A DNA stretch of 64,000 bases from [Clostridium] hylemonae DSM 15053 (GTDB lineage Bacteria > Bacillota > Clostridia > Lachnospirales > Lachnospiraceae): assembly GCF_008281175.1 (NCBI RefSeq), contig NZ_CP036524.1:1302001-1366000 (forward strand), given 5' to 3'. Shown one piece after another: positions 17,299 through 26,155 of the stretch. A program made the position numbers and the translations under genes. Position 1 is the stretch's first letter. Every line of letters begins with the position of its first letter. Under the pieces are notes generated by a model. It had not been told where the DNA came from. It searched no databases and was given only the letters and a program-made list of their open reading frames with translations.

Positions 17299-17643
17299 AA
17301 CATACCTCCATAAAAATAATATTGTTATTTTAAATAGTAATATAATTATAGAACATAAAAATAATTGTTGGTACAATTATACTACAAAATTGGTAAAAGT
17401 ACAAATAAAAAGGTTAAAATACACATAAAAAGTAAATATATTTAATCGGGAATAGTGTTTGTTGAAAAAAGCAAATAAGAATATTGTTATAAAAAAAGCA
17501 GTTTTGTTATATAGAGGTTGCTAGTATCAAGATAATATAAAGCTCACGTATTAAAAGGAGGGGTGTTAATGGATTAGACAAATTTATTATATTAATTCTG
17601 AAGTTACTACAAAAACGGTGTCTTTTACAAAAAGGAGAGTATT
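17299..17643 (+). promoter_or_regulatory. divergent control region of araC-type gene and second catabolic operon
   Basis: This 345-bp AT-rich region holds two TGTTAT-type sites. The upstream one is at 17323-17328 with a degraded partner AATTAT at 17344, followed by TACAAT at 17372. The downstream one is TGTTAT at 17485-17490 and 17505-17510 (20 bases apart), followed by a TAATAT -10 candidate at 17533-17538. ATAAGAATATTGTTATAA (around 17475) recurs identically before the transketolase operon. A strong ribosome site AAGGAGGGG at 17555-17563 leads into a two-codon ORF (ATG GAT TAG, 17569-17577). A second ribosome site AAAAAGGAG serves the binding-protein gene. Confidence 0.6.
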
Positions 17644-18672
17644 ATGAAAAAAATCAATAATCTGCACAAATTGTTAATGACGGTACTTATGATCGCTATG
17701 CTTGCATTTGCGTTTACGGGGTGTACAAGTGGACCTCAAAAAGAAGAAAAAACGGAATCCAAGAGTAATAATGATAAGTCGTCCTTAGAAGGTTTAAAGA
17801 TTGGTTTTTGTGTTACAAACAGGGATCAGTTTCAGACAGAGCAAGAAGGTATTGCGAAGGAGCTCTGTGATTCAAAAGGGATTGAACTAAGTGTGGCGGA
17901 CGCAAAGGAAGACATTTCAACACAAATATCCCAAGTTTCATCTTTTGTTAATGCAGGATGCGACTTATTGATGATTAACTGTGTTGATGCTGAAAGTATA
18001 CAAGAGATCATTAATGCAGCAGGGGACGTACCCTGTGTATTCTTTAACAGAATGCCGAGCGACCATAGCGTTTTCGATGAAAACCACTATTATGTGGGAA
18101 TGAGTGACTATGATTGCGGGTATGACATGGGCAAATTTATGGCTGAATGGTTAAAGGATAATAATAAGACGGATACAGCGGATGGAGTGCTGTTTCTCGG
18201 GCCGCTTGGTGCGACAAATACTGTGAGCCGCACAGATGGTATAAAGAAGGGGCTTGCAGACAGCGGATACAAGGTGAATTGGGTTTTTGAGGACACGGCA
18301 GAATGGGATCGGTCAAAAGCAATGGATAAATTCACACAATTTATGGGTTCGGGTAAAAAATTTGATTTTATTGCTGCAAACAATGACGACATGGCATTGG
18401 GATGTATTGAGGCCCTGACTGCGGCAGGATACAGCGCACCTTTTGATTTTCCTATAGCTGGTATTGATGCGACTGAAAATGGTCTTTTGGCTGTGGGAGA
18501 CGGAACCTTAACAGCGACATTTGATCAGAGTCCATCTAAAATGACAAATTATTGTTTTGAAATTGCATTTGCAATTTTGCAAGATACAGACATGCCTGAA
18601 GAAGTTAAGGACTTTACATGGATTTACAAAGCAGAGATGGTAACAGCGGATAATGTAGATGATTTTAAGTAA
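17644..18672 (+). CDS. sugar/cyclitol ABC transporter substrate-binding lipoprotein 2
   Basis: The 342-residue RbsB-like lipoprotein has a signal peptide ending in the lipobox FTGC and an acidic/Lys linker. The mature part has LKIGFCVTNRDQFQTEQ, GCDLLMINCVDAESI, and FDFIAANNDDMALGCIEAL with AGIDATENG, all type 1 binding-protein blocks. It starts the second operon and is clearly more AT-rich than binding protein 1. The downstream ATPase and permease (19865, 21383) complete the importer, separated by an IolG-like gene. The ligand is probably a cyclitol or related sugar by context only. Confidence 0.9.
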   Translation: MKKINNLHKLLMTVLMIAMLAFAFTGCTSGPQKEEKTESKSNNDKSSLEGLKIGFCVTNRDQFQTEQEGIAKELCDSKGIELSVADAKEDISTQISQVSSFVNAGCDLLMINCVDAESIQEIINAAGDVPCVFFNRMPSDHSVFDENHYYVGMSDYDCGYDMGKFMAEWLKDNNKTDTADGVLFLGPLGATNTVSRTDGIKKGLADSGYKVNWVFEDTAEWDRSKAMDKFTQFMGSGKKFDFIAANNDDMALGCIEALTAAGYSAPFDFPIAGIDATENGLLAVGDGTLTATFDQSPSKMTNYCFEIAFAILQDTDMPEEVKDFTWIYKAEMVTADNVDDFK

Positions 18673-18701
18673 AGGACACTGTTCTTTGCAAAGGAGATAA
18701 T

Positions 18702-19715
18702 ATGGATAGAAAACTACAAATTGGCGTTATTGGAGCCGGGCGAATTGCACAGTTGCATATTGATAATTTGGCTTACCGTATCCCCGAGGCGGAAGTAGTA
18801 GGCATTGCGGATATTAATTTTGAGAGAGCAGAAGAAATCGCGAAAAAATATAAAATTATAAATGTGTATGAGGACTATAAAGAGCTGTTGGGTAATCCTG
18901 ACGTTGATGCTGTGTTCATATGTTCAACTACGGATACACACTCACCTGTCTCGATTGCGGCGGCCAAGGCCGGAAAGCATATTTTTTGCGAAAAACCGAT
19001 AGATAGAAAACTTGAAAGGATAATCCCTGTTTTAGAAGAGATAAAAAAAGCGGGCGTAAAATATCAAGTTGCCTTTAACCGCAGGTTTGACCATAGTTAT
19101 AAACATGTGAGAGATGTCGTGCGTGAGGGGAAGATCGGCAATGTCCATATTGTGAAAATAACAGCCAGGGATCCTAAACTGGCACCGATTTCATACCTTA
19201 AAGATTCAGGCGGGCTATTTTTGGATATGTGTACACATGATTTTGATATGGTTCGTTTCCTGTCAGGAAGCGAAATTGTAGAAGTGACTGCAATTGGCAC
19301 CTGTCTGGTGGACAAGTCAGTTGAAAAAATAGGTGACATAGATACCGCGATCACTACTATGAAACTTTCAAATGGTGCTTTGGCAGTCATTGATAACAGC
19401 CGTCAGGCTGTCTACGGATATGACCAGAGGGTTGAGGTATTTGGCTCTAAAGGATGTGTCTGTGCTGACAATGCAACAGGAGATACTACCTCTATATACA
19501 CCGTTGAAGCGGTCACTAAAAATAAACCGTTGTGGGATTTCTTAGAGAGATTCAATGATGCCTATGTTGAAGAAGCCAGATGCTTTATTGATTCATGTTT
19601 AAATGGTGCTGAAATTAAAGCAGATGCTAATGATGGCCTGCAGTCTATAAAAGCTGCGTTAGCAGCGGCCAGGAGTTGGAAGCTGGGTGGTATTCCGGTT
19701 AAAGTTGAAGAATAG
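18702..19715 (+). CDS. iolG: Gfo/Idh/MocA family oxidoreductase 3 (IolG-like inositol 2-dehydrogenase)
   Basis: The 337-residue protein shows GVIGAGRIAQLH, STTDTHSPV, GKHIFCEKPIDR, RRFDHSYKHV, CTHDFDMVRFL and VYGYDQR, the IolG block set, and is a close homologue of the protein at 15268. The expected reaction is NAD-dependent oxidation of an inositol to its 2-keto form. It lies between binding protein 2 and ATPase 2, an unusual insertion into an importer operon. AAAGGAGAT precedes the ATG. A 149-base gap follows before the ATPase gene, in which no clear promoter or terminator is seen. Confidence 0.82.
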   Translation: MDRKLQIGVIGAGRIAQLHIDNLAYRIPEAEVVGIADINFERAEEIAKKYKIINVYEDYKELLGNPDVDAVFICSTTDTHSPVSIAAAKAGKHIFCEKPIDRKLERIIPVLEEIKKAGVKYQVAFNRRFDHSYKHVRDVVREGKIGNVHIVKITARDPKLAPISYLKDSGGLFLDMCTHDFDMVRFLSGSEIVEVTAIGTCLVDKSVEKIGDIDTAITTMKLSNGALAVIDNSRQAVYGYDQRVEVFGSKGCVCADNATGDTTSIYTVEAVTKNKPLWDFLERFNDAYVEEARCFIDSCLNGAEIKADANDGLQSIKAALAAARSWKLGGIPVKVEE

Positions 19716-19864
19716 AGCATCATAGGAATAGATACTTAGATGAATGATGATTGGCTCCTGCCTGCTGAAACTCAACTTATGAGTATATCGCATTACGGAG
19801 TCAACCATTATAAAAAAATCAGCACAATAAGCTTGTTGATAAGTACAAAAAAGAGGTGAGAAAT

Positions 19865-21364
19865 TTGGACGACTTTATTTTAAAGATGAGTGGTATAGTC
19901 AAAGAGTTTCCAGGAGTTAAAGCATTAAACAATGTAGAACTTAATGTTCATCCGGGAACAGTCCATGGATTAATGGGGGAAAATGGTGCTGGCAAATCTA
20001 CATTGATGAAATGTCTTATTGGTCTATACAGAAGAGATGCAGGTACGATATATTTTGCCGGTAAAGAAGTGAATTTTTTATCAGTTTCTGAGGCAATCAA
20101 ATCAGGTATATCAATGATCAACCAAGAACTGTGCCCCATTCCTGAAAGAACTGTTGCAGAAAATATTTGGGTTGGACGCGAACCCAAAAAGAACATATTA
20201 ATGGTTGATCATAAACGTATGTGTGTACAGACTAGAGAACTGTTAAAGAAATTTGATATTAAAATCAGTCCTGATACGCCGTTAAAATACTTAACGGTTG
20301 CCCAGATGCAAATGATAGAGATCATACGGGCAGTTTCTTATGAATCCAAGATCGTAATAATGGATGAACCAACGTCATCTTTGACGCAATCTGAGGTGGC
20401 ACAGCTGTTTAAAATCATTAAAAATCTGAAAGAACAAGGAATTAGTATTATTTACATCACGCATAAAATGGACGAAGTATTTCAAATCTGTGATGAGGTC
20501 ACTGTTATGCGTGATGGAGAGTATATCAGTACGAATAATATTAAGGAACTGGAGATGGATGGTTTGATCTCTAAAATGGTTGGGAGGGAAATAACACAGT
20601 TGTTTCCTAAAAAAGAGTGTCCGATTGGAGACGTTATATTACGGGTAGAAAATATAAGTATAGATAATTTTGTACATAATGTCTGTTTTGAATTACATAA
20701 AGGTGAAATCCTGGGGTTTGCTGGATTGATTGGCGCAGGCAGAACAGAGACAATGGAAGGTATTTTTGGATTAAGAAAATTGACAGAAGGTAATATCTAC
20801 AAAAATGGAGATAAGATTAAAATAGATTGTCCGGGAGACGCGATTAAAAACAAGATAGGAATGCTGACAGAAGATAGAAGAGGAAAAGGTATTGTTGGAG
20901 TCCGTAACATTTATGACAATACAGTACTTTCTCACTTAAAAGCGTATGGCTTTCCAATAGCACATAAGCGCATTTTGAAGGATACTGATGAATACTGTAC
21001 AAAGTTAAATGTCAAAACGCCAAACTATAAAACTCAGATACAAAATTTATCAGGGGGAAATCAGCAGAAGGTACTAGTGGCACGGCTGCTTTTAAATGAT
21101 CCGGATATTCTTATTTTTGACGAACCGACTCGGGGAGTAGATGTTGGTGCGAAAGTGGAAATTCATTCTTTGATTACTAAGTTGGCTGCAGAAGGCAAAG
21201 GTATTATTTTAATTTCTTCTGAATTACCTGAGGTCATGGGAATGGCAGATCGGATTGTTGTTATGCATGAAGGCAGAATTACGGGCGTTCTTAACAAGGA
21301 CGAGTTTGAGCAGGAGCTTATAATGCGGTATGCGACTGATTGGAAGGATACAGTTAAACAGTGA
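19865..21364 (+). CDS. sugar ABC transporter ATP-binding protein 2 (RbsA-like)
   Basis: The 499-residue protein has two ABC domains: Walker A GENGAGKST with MDEPTSSLT in the first, and the degenerate GLIGAGRTE, intact LSGGNQQK and FDEPTRGVDVG in the second. The TTG at 19865 is the likely start, because AAGAGGTGAG ends 4 bases upstream of it; an in-frame GTG at 19856 lies inside that ribosome site. The gene is AT-rich (about 35% GC in a line counted by hand), unlike ATPase 1. It partners the permease that starts 18 bases downstream. Confidence 0.92.
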   Translation: MDDFILKMSGIVKEFPGVKALNNVELNVHPGTVHGLMGENGAGKSTLMKCLIGLYRRDAGTIYFAGKEVNFLSVSEAIKSGISMINQELCPIPERTVAENIWVGREPKKNILMVDHKRMCVQTRELLKKFDIKISPDTPLKYLTVAQMQMIEIIRAVSYESKIVIMDEPTSSLTQSEVAQLFKIIKNLKEQGISIIYITHKMDEVFQICDEVTVMRDGEYISTNNIKELEMDGLISKMVGREITQLFPKKECPIGDVILRVENISIDNFVHNVCFELHKGEILGFAGLIGAGRTETMEGIFGLRKLTEGNIYKNGDKIKIDCPGDAIKNKIGMLTEDRRGKGIVGVRNIYDNTVLSHLKAYGFPIAHKRILKDTDEYCTKLNVKTPNYKTQIQNLSGGNQQKVLVARLLLNDPDILIFDEPTRGVDVGAKVEIHSLITKLAAEGKGIILISSELPEVMGMADRIVVMHEGRITGVLNKDEFEQELIMRYATDWKDTVKQ

Positions 21365-21382
21365 TGGAGGTATGAAGAGATA

Positions 21383-22369
21383 ATGAAGGAAAAGACAAGA
21401 ATTAAAAATTTTGTACAGCAAAATACTATTTGGATGGCATTTGTAGTATTGGCGGTTATTGCATGTATTGCAAGTCCTGCATTTTTGACAAGATCTAATA
21501 TTACGAGTGTGCTGATGAGCGAATCTGTAGTTGGTATTATAGTCTGTGGAGAGATGTGGTGTATACTTTCCCGAGGAATCGATCTAACACCAGGTGCAAT
21601 AGTAGCCCTGACATCATGTATATCTGCAAGTCTGGTACAAAAGGCTGAATATAGTGGAAGAATGTTCCCTAATTTACCAGAACTTCCGATCGGGTTAGTG
21701 TTATTAATTGTGATCGTTGTTGGTGTTTTGATTGGTATATTTAATGGTGTTTTGATTGCATATTTTAAACTGCCGCCTTTTATCGCCACACTTGGTACAC
21801 AATTGATCGTCCGTGCTGTTGCACAGATATACACAACAGCATATCCTGTTCCTGAATTACGTGCAGATTTTAAATTACTTGGACAAGGCTACTTATTTGG
21901 CCTTTTTCCTGTGGTCGTACTGATCTTTATTGTTTTCGTGATCATAAGCGGGTTTATGTTGACACAAACCCGTTTTGGGAAAAATGTGTTCGCTATCGGC
22001 GGGAACGAGCAGACAGCGCGTGTGGCGGGCATACATGTAGAAAGAAATATCATATATGTCTATGCATGGAGTGCTGTCTGCGCCGCTGTCAGTGGAATGC
22101 TTTTGGCAGCACGTTCAGGGGCCGGTAATTCCTCTTTTGGAACTAATTATGAACTGGACGCAATTGCAGCGGCTACAGTGGGAGGAACATCCCATTCGGG
22201 CGGTGTTGCAAAGATCAATGGCGTGATAGCAGGTATTCTTATTCTTGGTATTGTAAAGAATGCAATGCTTTTAGTCGGGATATCTACATATTGGCAGCAG
22301 ATCGTCAAAGGCATCATTATAATTGTGGCAGTGGCGCTGGATATGTATAAAAATATTAGAAAAAGTTAG
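21383..22369 (+). CDS. sugar ABC transporter permease 2 (RbsC-like)
   Basis: The 328-residue permease shows CILSRGIDLTPGAIVAL, a variant of the GGIDLSVGS signature, then FIATLGTQLIVRA, AIGGNEQTARVAG, and AAATVGGTSHSGG. It has about ten membrane helices and fits the homodimeric RbsC type. A GATGGAGG ribosome site follows the ATPase stop. With the proteins at 17644 and 19865 it completes importer 2. The SRGIDLTPG divergence from the family motif suggests a different ligand class from importers 1 and 3, but this is inference. Confidence 0.9.
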   Translation: MKEKTRIKNFVQQNTIWMAFVVLAVIACIASPAFLTRSNITSVLMSESVVGIIVCGEMWCILSRGIDLTPGAIVALTSCISASLVQKAEYSGRMFPNLPELPIGLVLLIVIVVGVLIGIFNGVLIAYFKLPPFIATLGTQLIVRAVAQIYTTAYPVPELRADFKLLGQGYLFGLFPVVVLIFIVFVIISGFMLTQTRFGKNVFAIGGNEQTARVAGIHVERNIIYVYAWSAVCAAVSGMLLAARSGAGNSSFGTNYELDAIAAATVGGTSHSGGVAKINGVIAGILILGIVKNAMLLVGISTYWQQIVKGIIIIVAVALDMYKNIRKS

Positions 22370-22381
22370 GAGGATAGGGGA

Positions 22382-23212
22382 ATGGAACAGTCATTGCATC
22401 TTAAATCAATAAAGTGTTGTAATTTACCAACAGCCCTGCATATTGCATCTGACGCTGGATTTAAAGGCGTCGAAATAGCAGATTATATGCTGTATGAGTT
22501 TTTTGATGCCGGATTTAATGTTAATGATCTTAAAACTTTATTACAACAGAATCAGCTTTCAGCCCAGTGTATTAACGATGTCTTAGGATGTGAAAGCATG
22601 GCATATGGTAACAGAATGGCGGCTGTGAAGCAGATGAATTTTTTTTCGGATATCGCTCATGAAATAGGATGTGATACGATACAAGTCTGTCCATTATGTG
22701 AATTAGAGGGACTTCCGCAACAACAGATTATCAAGAGTACCGCGTACAATATAAGACAATTAGCAGATATAGCAGGTCAGAAAAATATAAGACTTCAGAT
22801 AGAAACAGTGGCCTGGTCACCAATTAATTCATTGAGTAAAGGAATAATGTTGTTGGATGAAATTCAGAGGGATAACGTTGGTATTACAATTGACTTTTGG
22901 CATCTATGGGCAACAGGTGGAACGACACCGGATGAAATAGCATTATTTGATAAAAAGAAAATGGGAAATATACATTTTTGTGATGGTATACGTCCTGAAA
23001 ACGGTGAAAAATGGAATGAAAATATACAGAGAGGTTTTTTGCCAGGAGACGGAGACATACCACTAAAAGAATGGGCAGCAGCTGTCAAAGCGACTGGTTA
23101 TGACCGTCCATGGTCGATCGAGCTGATCAGTACAAAATACTGGCAATGTGATTCGTATGATGTGGCAAAACAATTATACGAAGGTATGGAAAAATATGTT
23201 AGCGATATGTGA
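22382..23212 (+). CDS. TIM-barrel sugar isomerase/epimerase family protein 2
   Basis: The 276-residue protein is an AP-endonuclease-2-type barrel: GFKGVEIADY near the start, LQIETVAWSP mid-protein, GITIDFWHLWATGG, GNIHFCDG, GDGDIPLKEWAAAVKATGYDRPWSIEL at the end, giving the Glu/Asp/His/Glu metal set. It resembles IolE/IolH- or hydroxypyruvate-isomerase-like members in length. It sits between importer 2 and the third IolM-like dehydrogenase. AGGAGGATAGGGG precedes the ATG. A role in processing the keto-inositol or its ring-opened product is plausible but not proven. Confidence 0.8.
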   Translation: MEQSLHLKSIKCCNLPTALHIASDAGFKGVEIADYMLYEFFDAGFNVNDLKTLLQQNQLSAQCINDVLGCESMAYGNRMAAVKQMNFFSDIAHEIGCDTIQVCPLCELEGLPQQQIIKSTAYNIRQLADIAGQKNIRLQIETVAWSPINSLSKGIMLLDEIQRDNVGITIDFWHLWATGGTTPDEIALFDKKKMGNIHFCDGIRPENGEKWNENIQRGFLPGDGDIPLKEWAAAVKATGYDRPWSIELISTKYWQCDSYDVAKQLYEGMEKYVSDM

Positions 23213-23238
23213 TATATAAACGACAGGAGGTTTTATTA

Positions 23239-24414
23239 ATGAAAGCATTACAAGCGAGTGGCACATGGAGACCAAGGCCAGGATATAGTCCTGATGAGCG
23301 GGAAAAGAAGGATAACAGAGCAAGCATGGGAAATAATCTTTTTTACCAACCATCTTTAGAAATGGTTGATATACCAAAACCAGAACCGAAGGATGATGAA
23401 GTACTGATAAAGGTGGGCGGTGCTGCGGTATGCGGTTCGGATACGATGTTTTTAGGAAAAGATGATGAAGACTATCTTCAGTATTGCGGGCATTGCAAAC
23501 TGCCTGTCGTAATCGGGCATGAATTTTCCGGGGAAATTGTTAAGACTGGAAAAAAAGTGAAAAATTTTAAAGAAGGGGATTTAATAGTTGCCGAAACAAT
23601 GAATTGGTGTGGAGAGTGTGCGGCCTGCAGAGCCGGGCTGGTGAATCAATGTGAGAACCTTGAGGAAATAGGATTTACTTTAGATGGCGGATATGCAGAA
23701 TATCTGGTTGCAAAAGAAAAATTTTGTTTTCATGTGGAAGCTCTTGTGTCTGTATATAAGACAAAAGAGAGAGCTTTGGAAGTAGCAGCAATGGTTGAAC
23801 CTACAGCAGTTGCTTACAATGGAATGTTTGTGCGCGGCGGTGGCTTCCTTCCGGGGGGGAATGTGGCAATATTTGGGGCAGGACCTATTGGGTTATCTGC
23901 CACATCCCTTGCAAAAGCAGCGGGGGCAGCCAAGATCATTACATTTGAAAAGGAACCCCTTCGTATGAAGCTTGCCCGTGAAGTGGGAGCGGATTATGTA
24001 TTTGATCCAGATGAATTGTATAGTGCCGGAATATCTCCAAGTGAAAAAGTGATGGATTTAACAGGTGGAATAGGTGTTGAAATGGCAGTAGAAGCTACAC
24101 ATGATCAGTCGGAGACTATTCCTGAAATTGAACAAATGATTGCTGTTGGCGGTACGATTGCACAGATTGGAATATCTCCGAAACGTACACCGATAATGTC
24201 TACATATTTACAAAAAAAAGGTGTTAACTATCATTGTTCTATTGGAAGTTCGGGTCATGATATATGGCCACATGTAATCCGGCTTATCGCAAGCGGTCGG
24301 ATTGATCCCAGCAGATTTTTAACGAAATGCTATCATTTGGATGAGGCGAAAGAGGCTATTGAAGCTGCAGAAAGGCTGGAGGGCGGTAAATTTGTTGTTA
24401 CTCCTAACTGGTGA
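23239..24414 (+). CDS. iolM: IolM-like zinc alcohol dehydrogenase 3
   Basis: The 391-residue protein is the third copy in the window. Its opening GTWRPRPGYSPDEREKKDNRA is the closest of the three to what I recall of Thermotoga IolM. It has GSDT, GHEFSG, the CGECAACRAGLVNQC structural-zinc loop and GAGPIGLS. An in-frame start at 23209 exists, but AGGAGG 8 bases before ATG 23239 and alignment with the other two copies fix the start. The expected reaction is NAD-dependent oxidation of scyllo-inosose to a diketo-inositol. The AT-rich gene differs in composition from the two copies at 10.7-13.1 kb, so it was probably acquired separately rather than duplicated recently. Confidence 0.78.
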   Translation: MKALQASGTWRPRPGYSPDEREKKDNRASMGNNLFYQPSLEMVDIPKPEPKDDEVLIKVGGAAVCGSDTMFLGKDDEDYLQYCGHCKLPVVIGHEFSGEIVKTGKKVKNFKEGDLIVAETMNWCGECAACRAGLVNQCENLEEIGFTLDGGYAEYLVAKEKFCFHVEALVSVYKTKERALEVAAMVEPTAVAYNGMFVRGGGFLPGGNVAIFGAGPIGLSATSLAKAAGAAKIITFEKEPLRMKLAREVGADYVFDPDELYSAGISPSEKVMDLTGGIGVEMAVEATHDQSETIPEIEQMIAVGGTIAQIGISPKRTPIMSTYLQKKGVNYHCSIGSSGHDIWPHVIRLIASGRIDPSRFLTKCYHLDEAKEAIEAAERLEGGKFVVTPNW

Positions 24415-24444
24415 TTTTCTTACGAAAGAAGAGGGATAGTTATT

Positions 24445-25275
24445 ATGCTAAAAGTAAAATTTGGAGCACTGGATTTTGCACTTCCGGGGCAGATGGTAGG
24501 AAACATCAGACTGGCACATGAGATTGGGCTTGACGGACTTGAGCTTGGTTTTTTGAGATATCAGGAAAGAGGGTTTATGCTTGGGCAAAAGTGGTTTCGG
24601 GATTATTATCTGGAAGAAGGAGAAAAGTATAATATTGCGTTTCCATCTATGGCAGTGTGTGAATTTGATTACTATGGTCTGAAACACAAGGTGACGACGG
24701 AGAAAGGCAGACGTGTAAGAGAAATTATTGATTTAGCCATAGACACGGCGGCATATATGAAGATGGAAATGGTCATGATGCCCAGTTTTAATGATGGATA
24801 CATTGAGACAGAAGAAGATATGGAGGTAACTGCGGAAGCGCTCATCTATGCATGTAAAGAGGCGGCGAAGCATAATATTACGATCGCCACAGAGAATCTG
24901 CTGACGCTTGATAAGAACCTGAAATTATTCCAAAAAGTAGGACAGCCTAATTTCTCCTGTCTGTATGATTCACAGAACTACCGTGTGTGGAAGAACTGGT
25001 CTCAGCCCGGGATGCTTAAGCAGTTGGCAGAAAACAATATTCTATATCCGGAGATTCATGTAAAAGATGGAGTGGGGCAGAGCGGTAGTTCTGCCTATCT
25101 TGGAGAAGGAGACACTGATTTCAGGGGGACAATGGAAGTCCTGCACGATATAGATTACACCGGTTGGATCCATCTGGAGAACTTTTATGACAGGCTGCCG
25201 TTATGTGCTACTGGGGACACATATATTGATGTGGCAAAAAAGGATCTGGCTATATTGAAAGAGGCATGTAAATGA
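24445..25275 (+). CDS. TIM-barrel epimerase/isomerase 3 (IolO-like)
   Basis: The 276-residue barrel has LAHEIGLDGLELGF, IATENLL, CLYDSQNYRVW, PEIHVKDG, YLGEGDTDFRGTMEVLHDIDYTGWIHLENFY, a complete metal-ligand layout for the sugar-phosphate isomerase/epimerase fold. In Thermotoga the barrel enzyme IolO epimerises 5-keto-L-gluconate to D-tagaturonate; this gene and its paralogue directly downstream are the best candidates here for that step. The start follows GAAAGAAGAGGG. Without substrate data an L-ribulose- or xylulose-type epimerase is equally possible. Confidence 0.72.
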   Translation: MLKVKFGALDFALPGQMVGNIRLAHEIGLDGLELGFLRYQERGFMLGQKWFRDYYLEEGEKYNIAFPSMAVCEFDYYGLKHKVTTEKGRRVREIIDLAIDTAAYMKMEMVMMPSFNDGYIETEEDMEVTAEALIYACKEAAKHNITIATENLLTLDKNLKLFQKVGQPNFSCLYDSQNYRVWKNWSQPGMLKQLAENNILYPEIHVKDGVGQSGSSAYLGEGDTDFRGTMEVLHDIDYTGWIHLENFYDRLPLCATGDTYIDVAKKDLAILKEACK

Positions 25276-25300
25276 TCATCTGAAAAAGGCGGAGGTATAA

Positions 25301-26140
25301 ATGGTGAAAAAAGTAAAGTTTGGATTATGTGAATGGAGTTCGCCGATTCAGGGACCGTATGTGTGCAGATTTGCCAGGGAACTTGGACTTGACGGGATCG
25401 AACTGGCACAGGGAGATTATGAACACAGTTTTCCACTGTCTAATCCGTACATTCAGGATGTTTATTTGAAAGAAGCGGCTAATAACGAAATTGAGCTGAC
25501 AGCTATAGCCGTTAATTGTCTGGACTATTACGCAATGACCAGCTCTGATGATACAAGCCAGAAAAAGGTTGCGGTGATGGCGGTTAAAAAGGCGGTGGAA
25601 ACAGCCAAGAGGATGAGACTGCCGATCGTCCAGATACCGGCTTTTGGTAAAAGTTATATTCATTCGGAAGCAGATTTTCAGGCGGTCGCAGATTGTCTCA
25701 GGTCTGCCTGCAAGGCGGCGGCAAAGGAAGGTATAGTGATCGCATCTGAAAATGCATTATCAGCAGAAGAAGATTTACGTCTGCTTCGAGAAGTCGGGTG
25801 TCCGAACTTGAAAATATATATGGATACTCAGAATCCATATATTAACAATGGATATTCCGCACCGGAAATGATATATGTACTTCGCGACCATATTTGTGAG
25901 GTTCATGTGAAAGACGGCAGAGAGGGTGAACTTAGCGCTGCCCTTCTTGGAGAGGGGGCGACTTCTTATTACGAATCAGTAAAAGCTCTGTGTGATATCG
26001 GTTATACAGGTTTTGTCCATCTGGAAAACTTTTACGACCAGCAGCCGATGAACTGCTGTGATAAAGATGCCGTTGAGCTTCTGAGGAAGGATGTAGCTAT
26101 ATTAAAAGCGTCTTTTAAATCATATAACGAAACTGTTTGA
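25301..26140 (+). CDS. TIM-barrel epimerase/isomerase 4, paralogue of the preceding gene
   Basis: The 279-residue protein aligns end to end with the one upstream: FARELGLDGIELAQGDYE, IASENALS, KIYMDTQNPYINNGY, CEVHVKDG, LLGEGATSYYESVKALCDIGYTGFVHLENFYDQ. All metal-ligand positions are retained, so both copies should be active. The tandem layout hints at a heteromeric enzyme or two stereospecificities. Twenty-five bases separate the genes, with GGCGGAGG before the ATG. It is followed within 16 bases by ATPase 3. Confidence 0.72.
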   Translation: MVKKVKFGLCEWSSPIQGPYVCRFARELGLDGIELAQGDYEHSFPLSNPYIQDVYLKEAANNEIELTAIAVNCLDYYAMTSSDDTSQKKVAVMAVKKAVETAKRMRLPIVQIPAFGKSYIHSEADFQAVADCLRSACKAAAKEGIVIASENALSAEEDLRLLREVGCPNLKIYMDTQNPYINNGYSAPEMIYVLRDHICEVHVKDGREGELSAALLGEGATSYYESVKALCDIGYTGFVHLENFYDQQPMNCCDKDAVELLRKDVAILKASFKSYNETV

Positions 26141-26155
26141 AAGGAGGGGGAAGAG

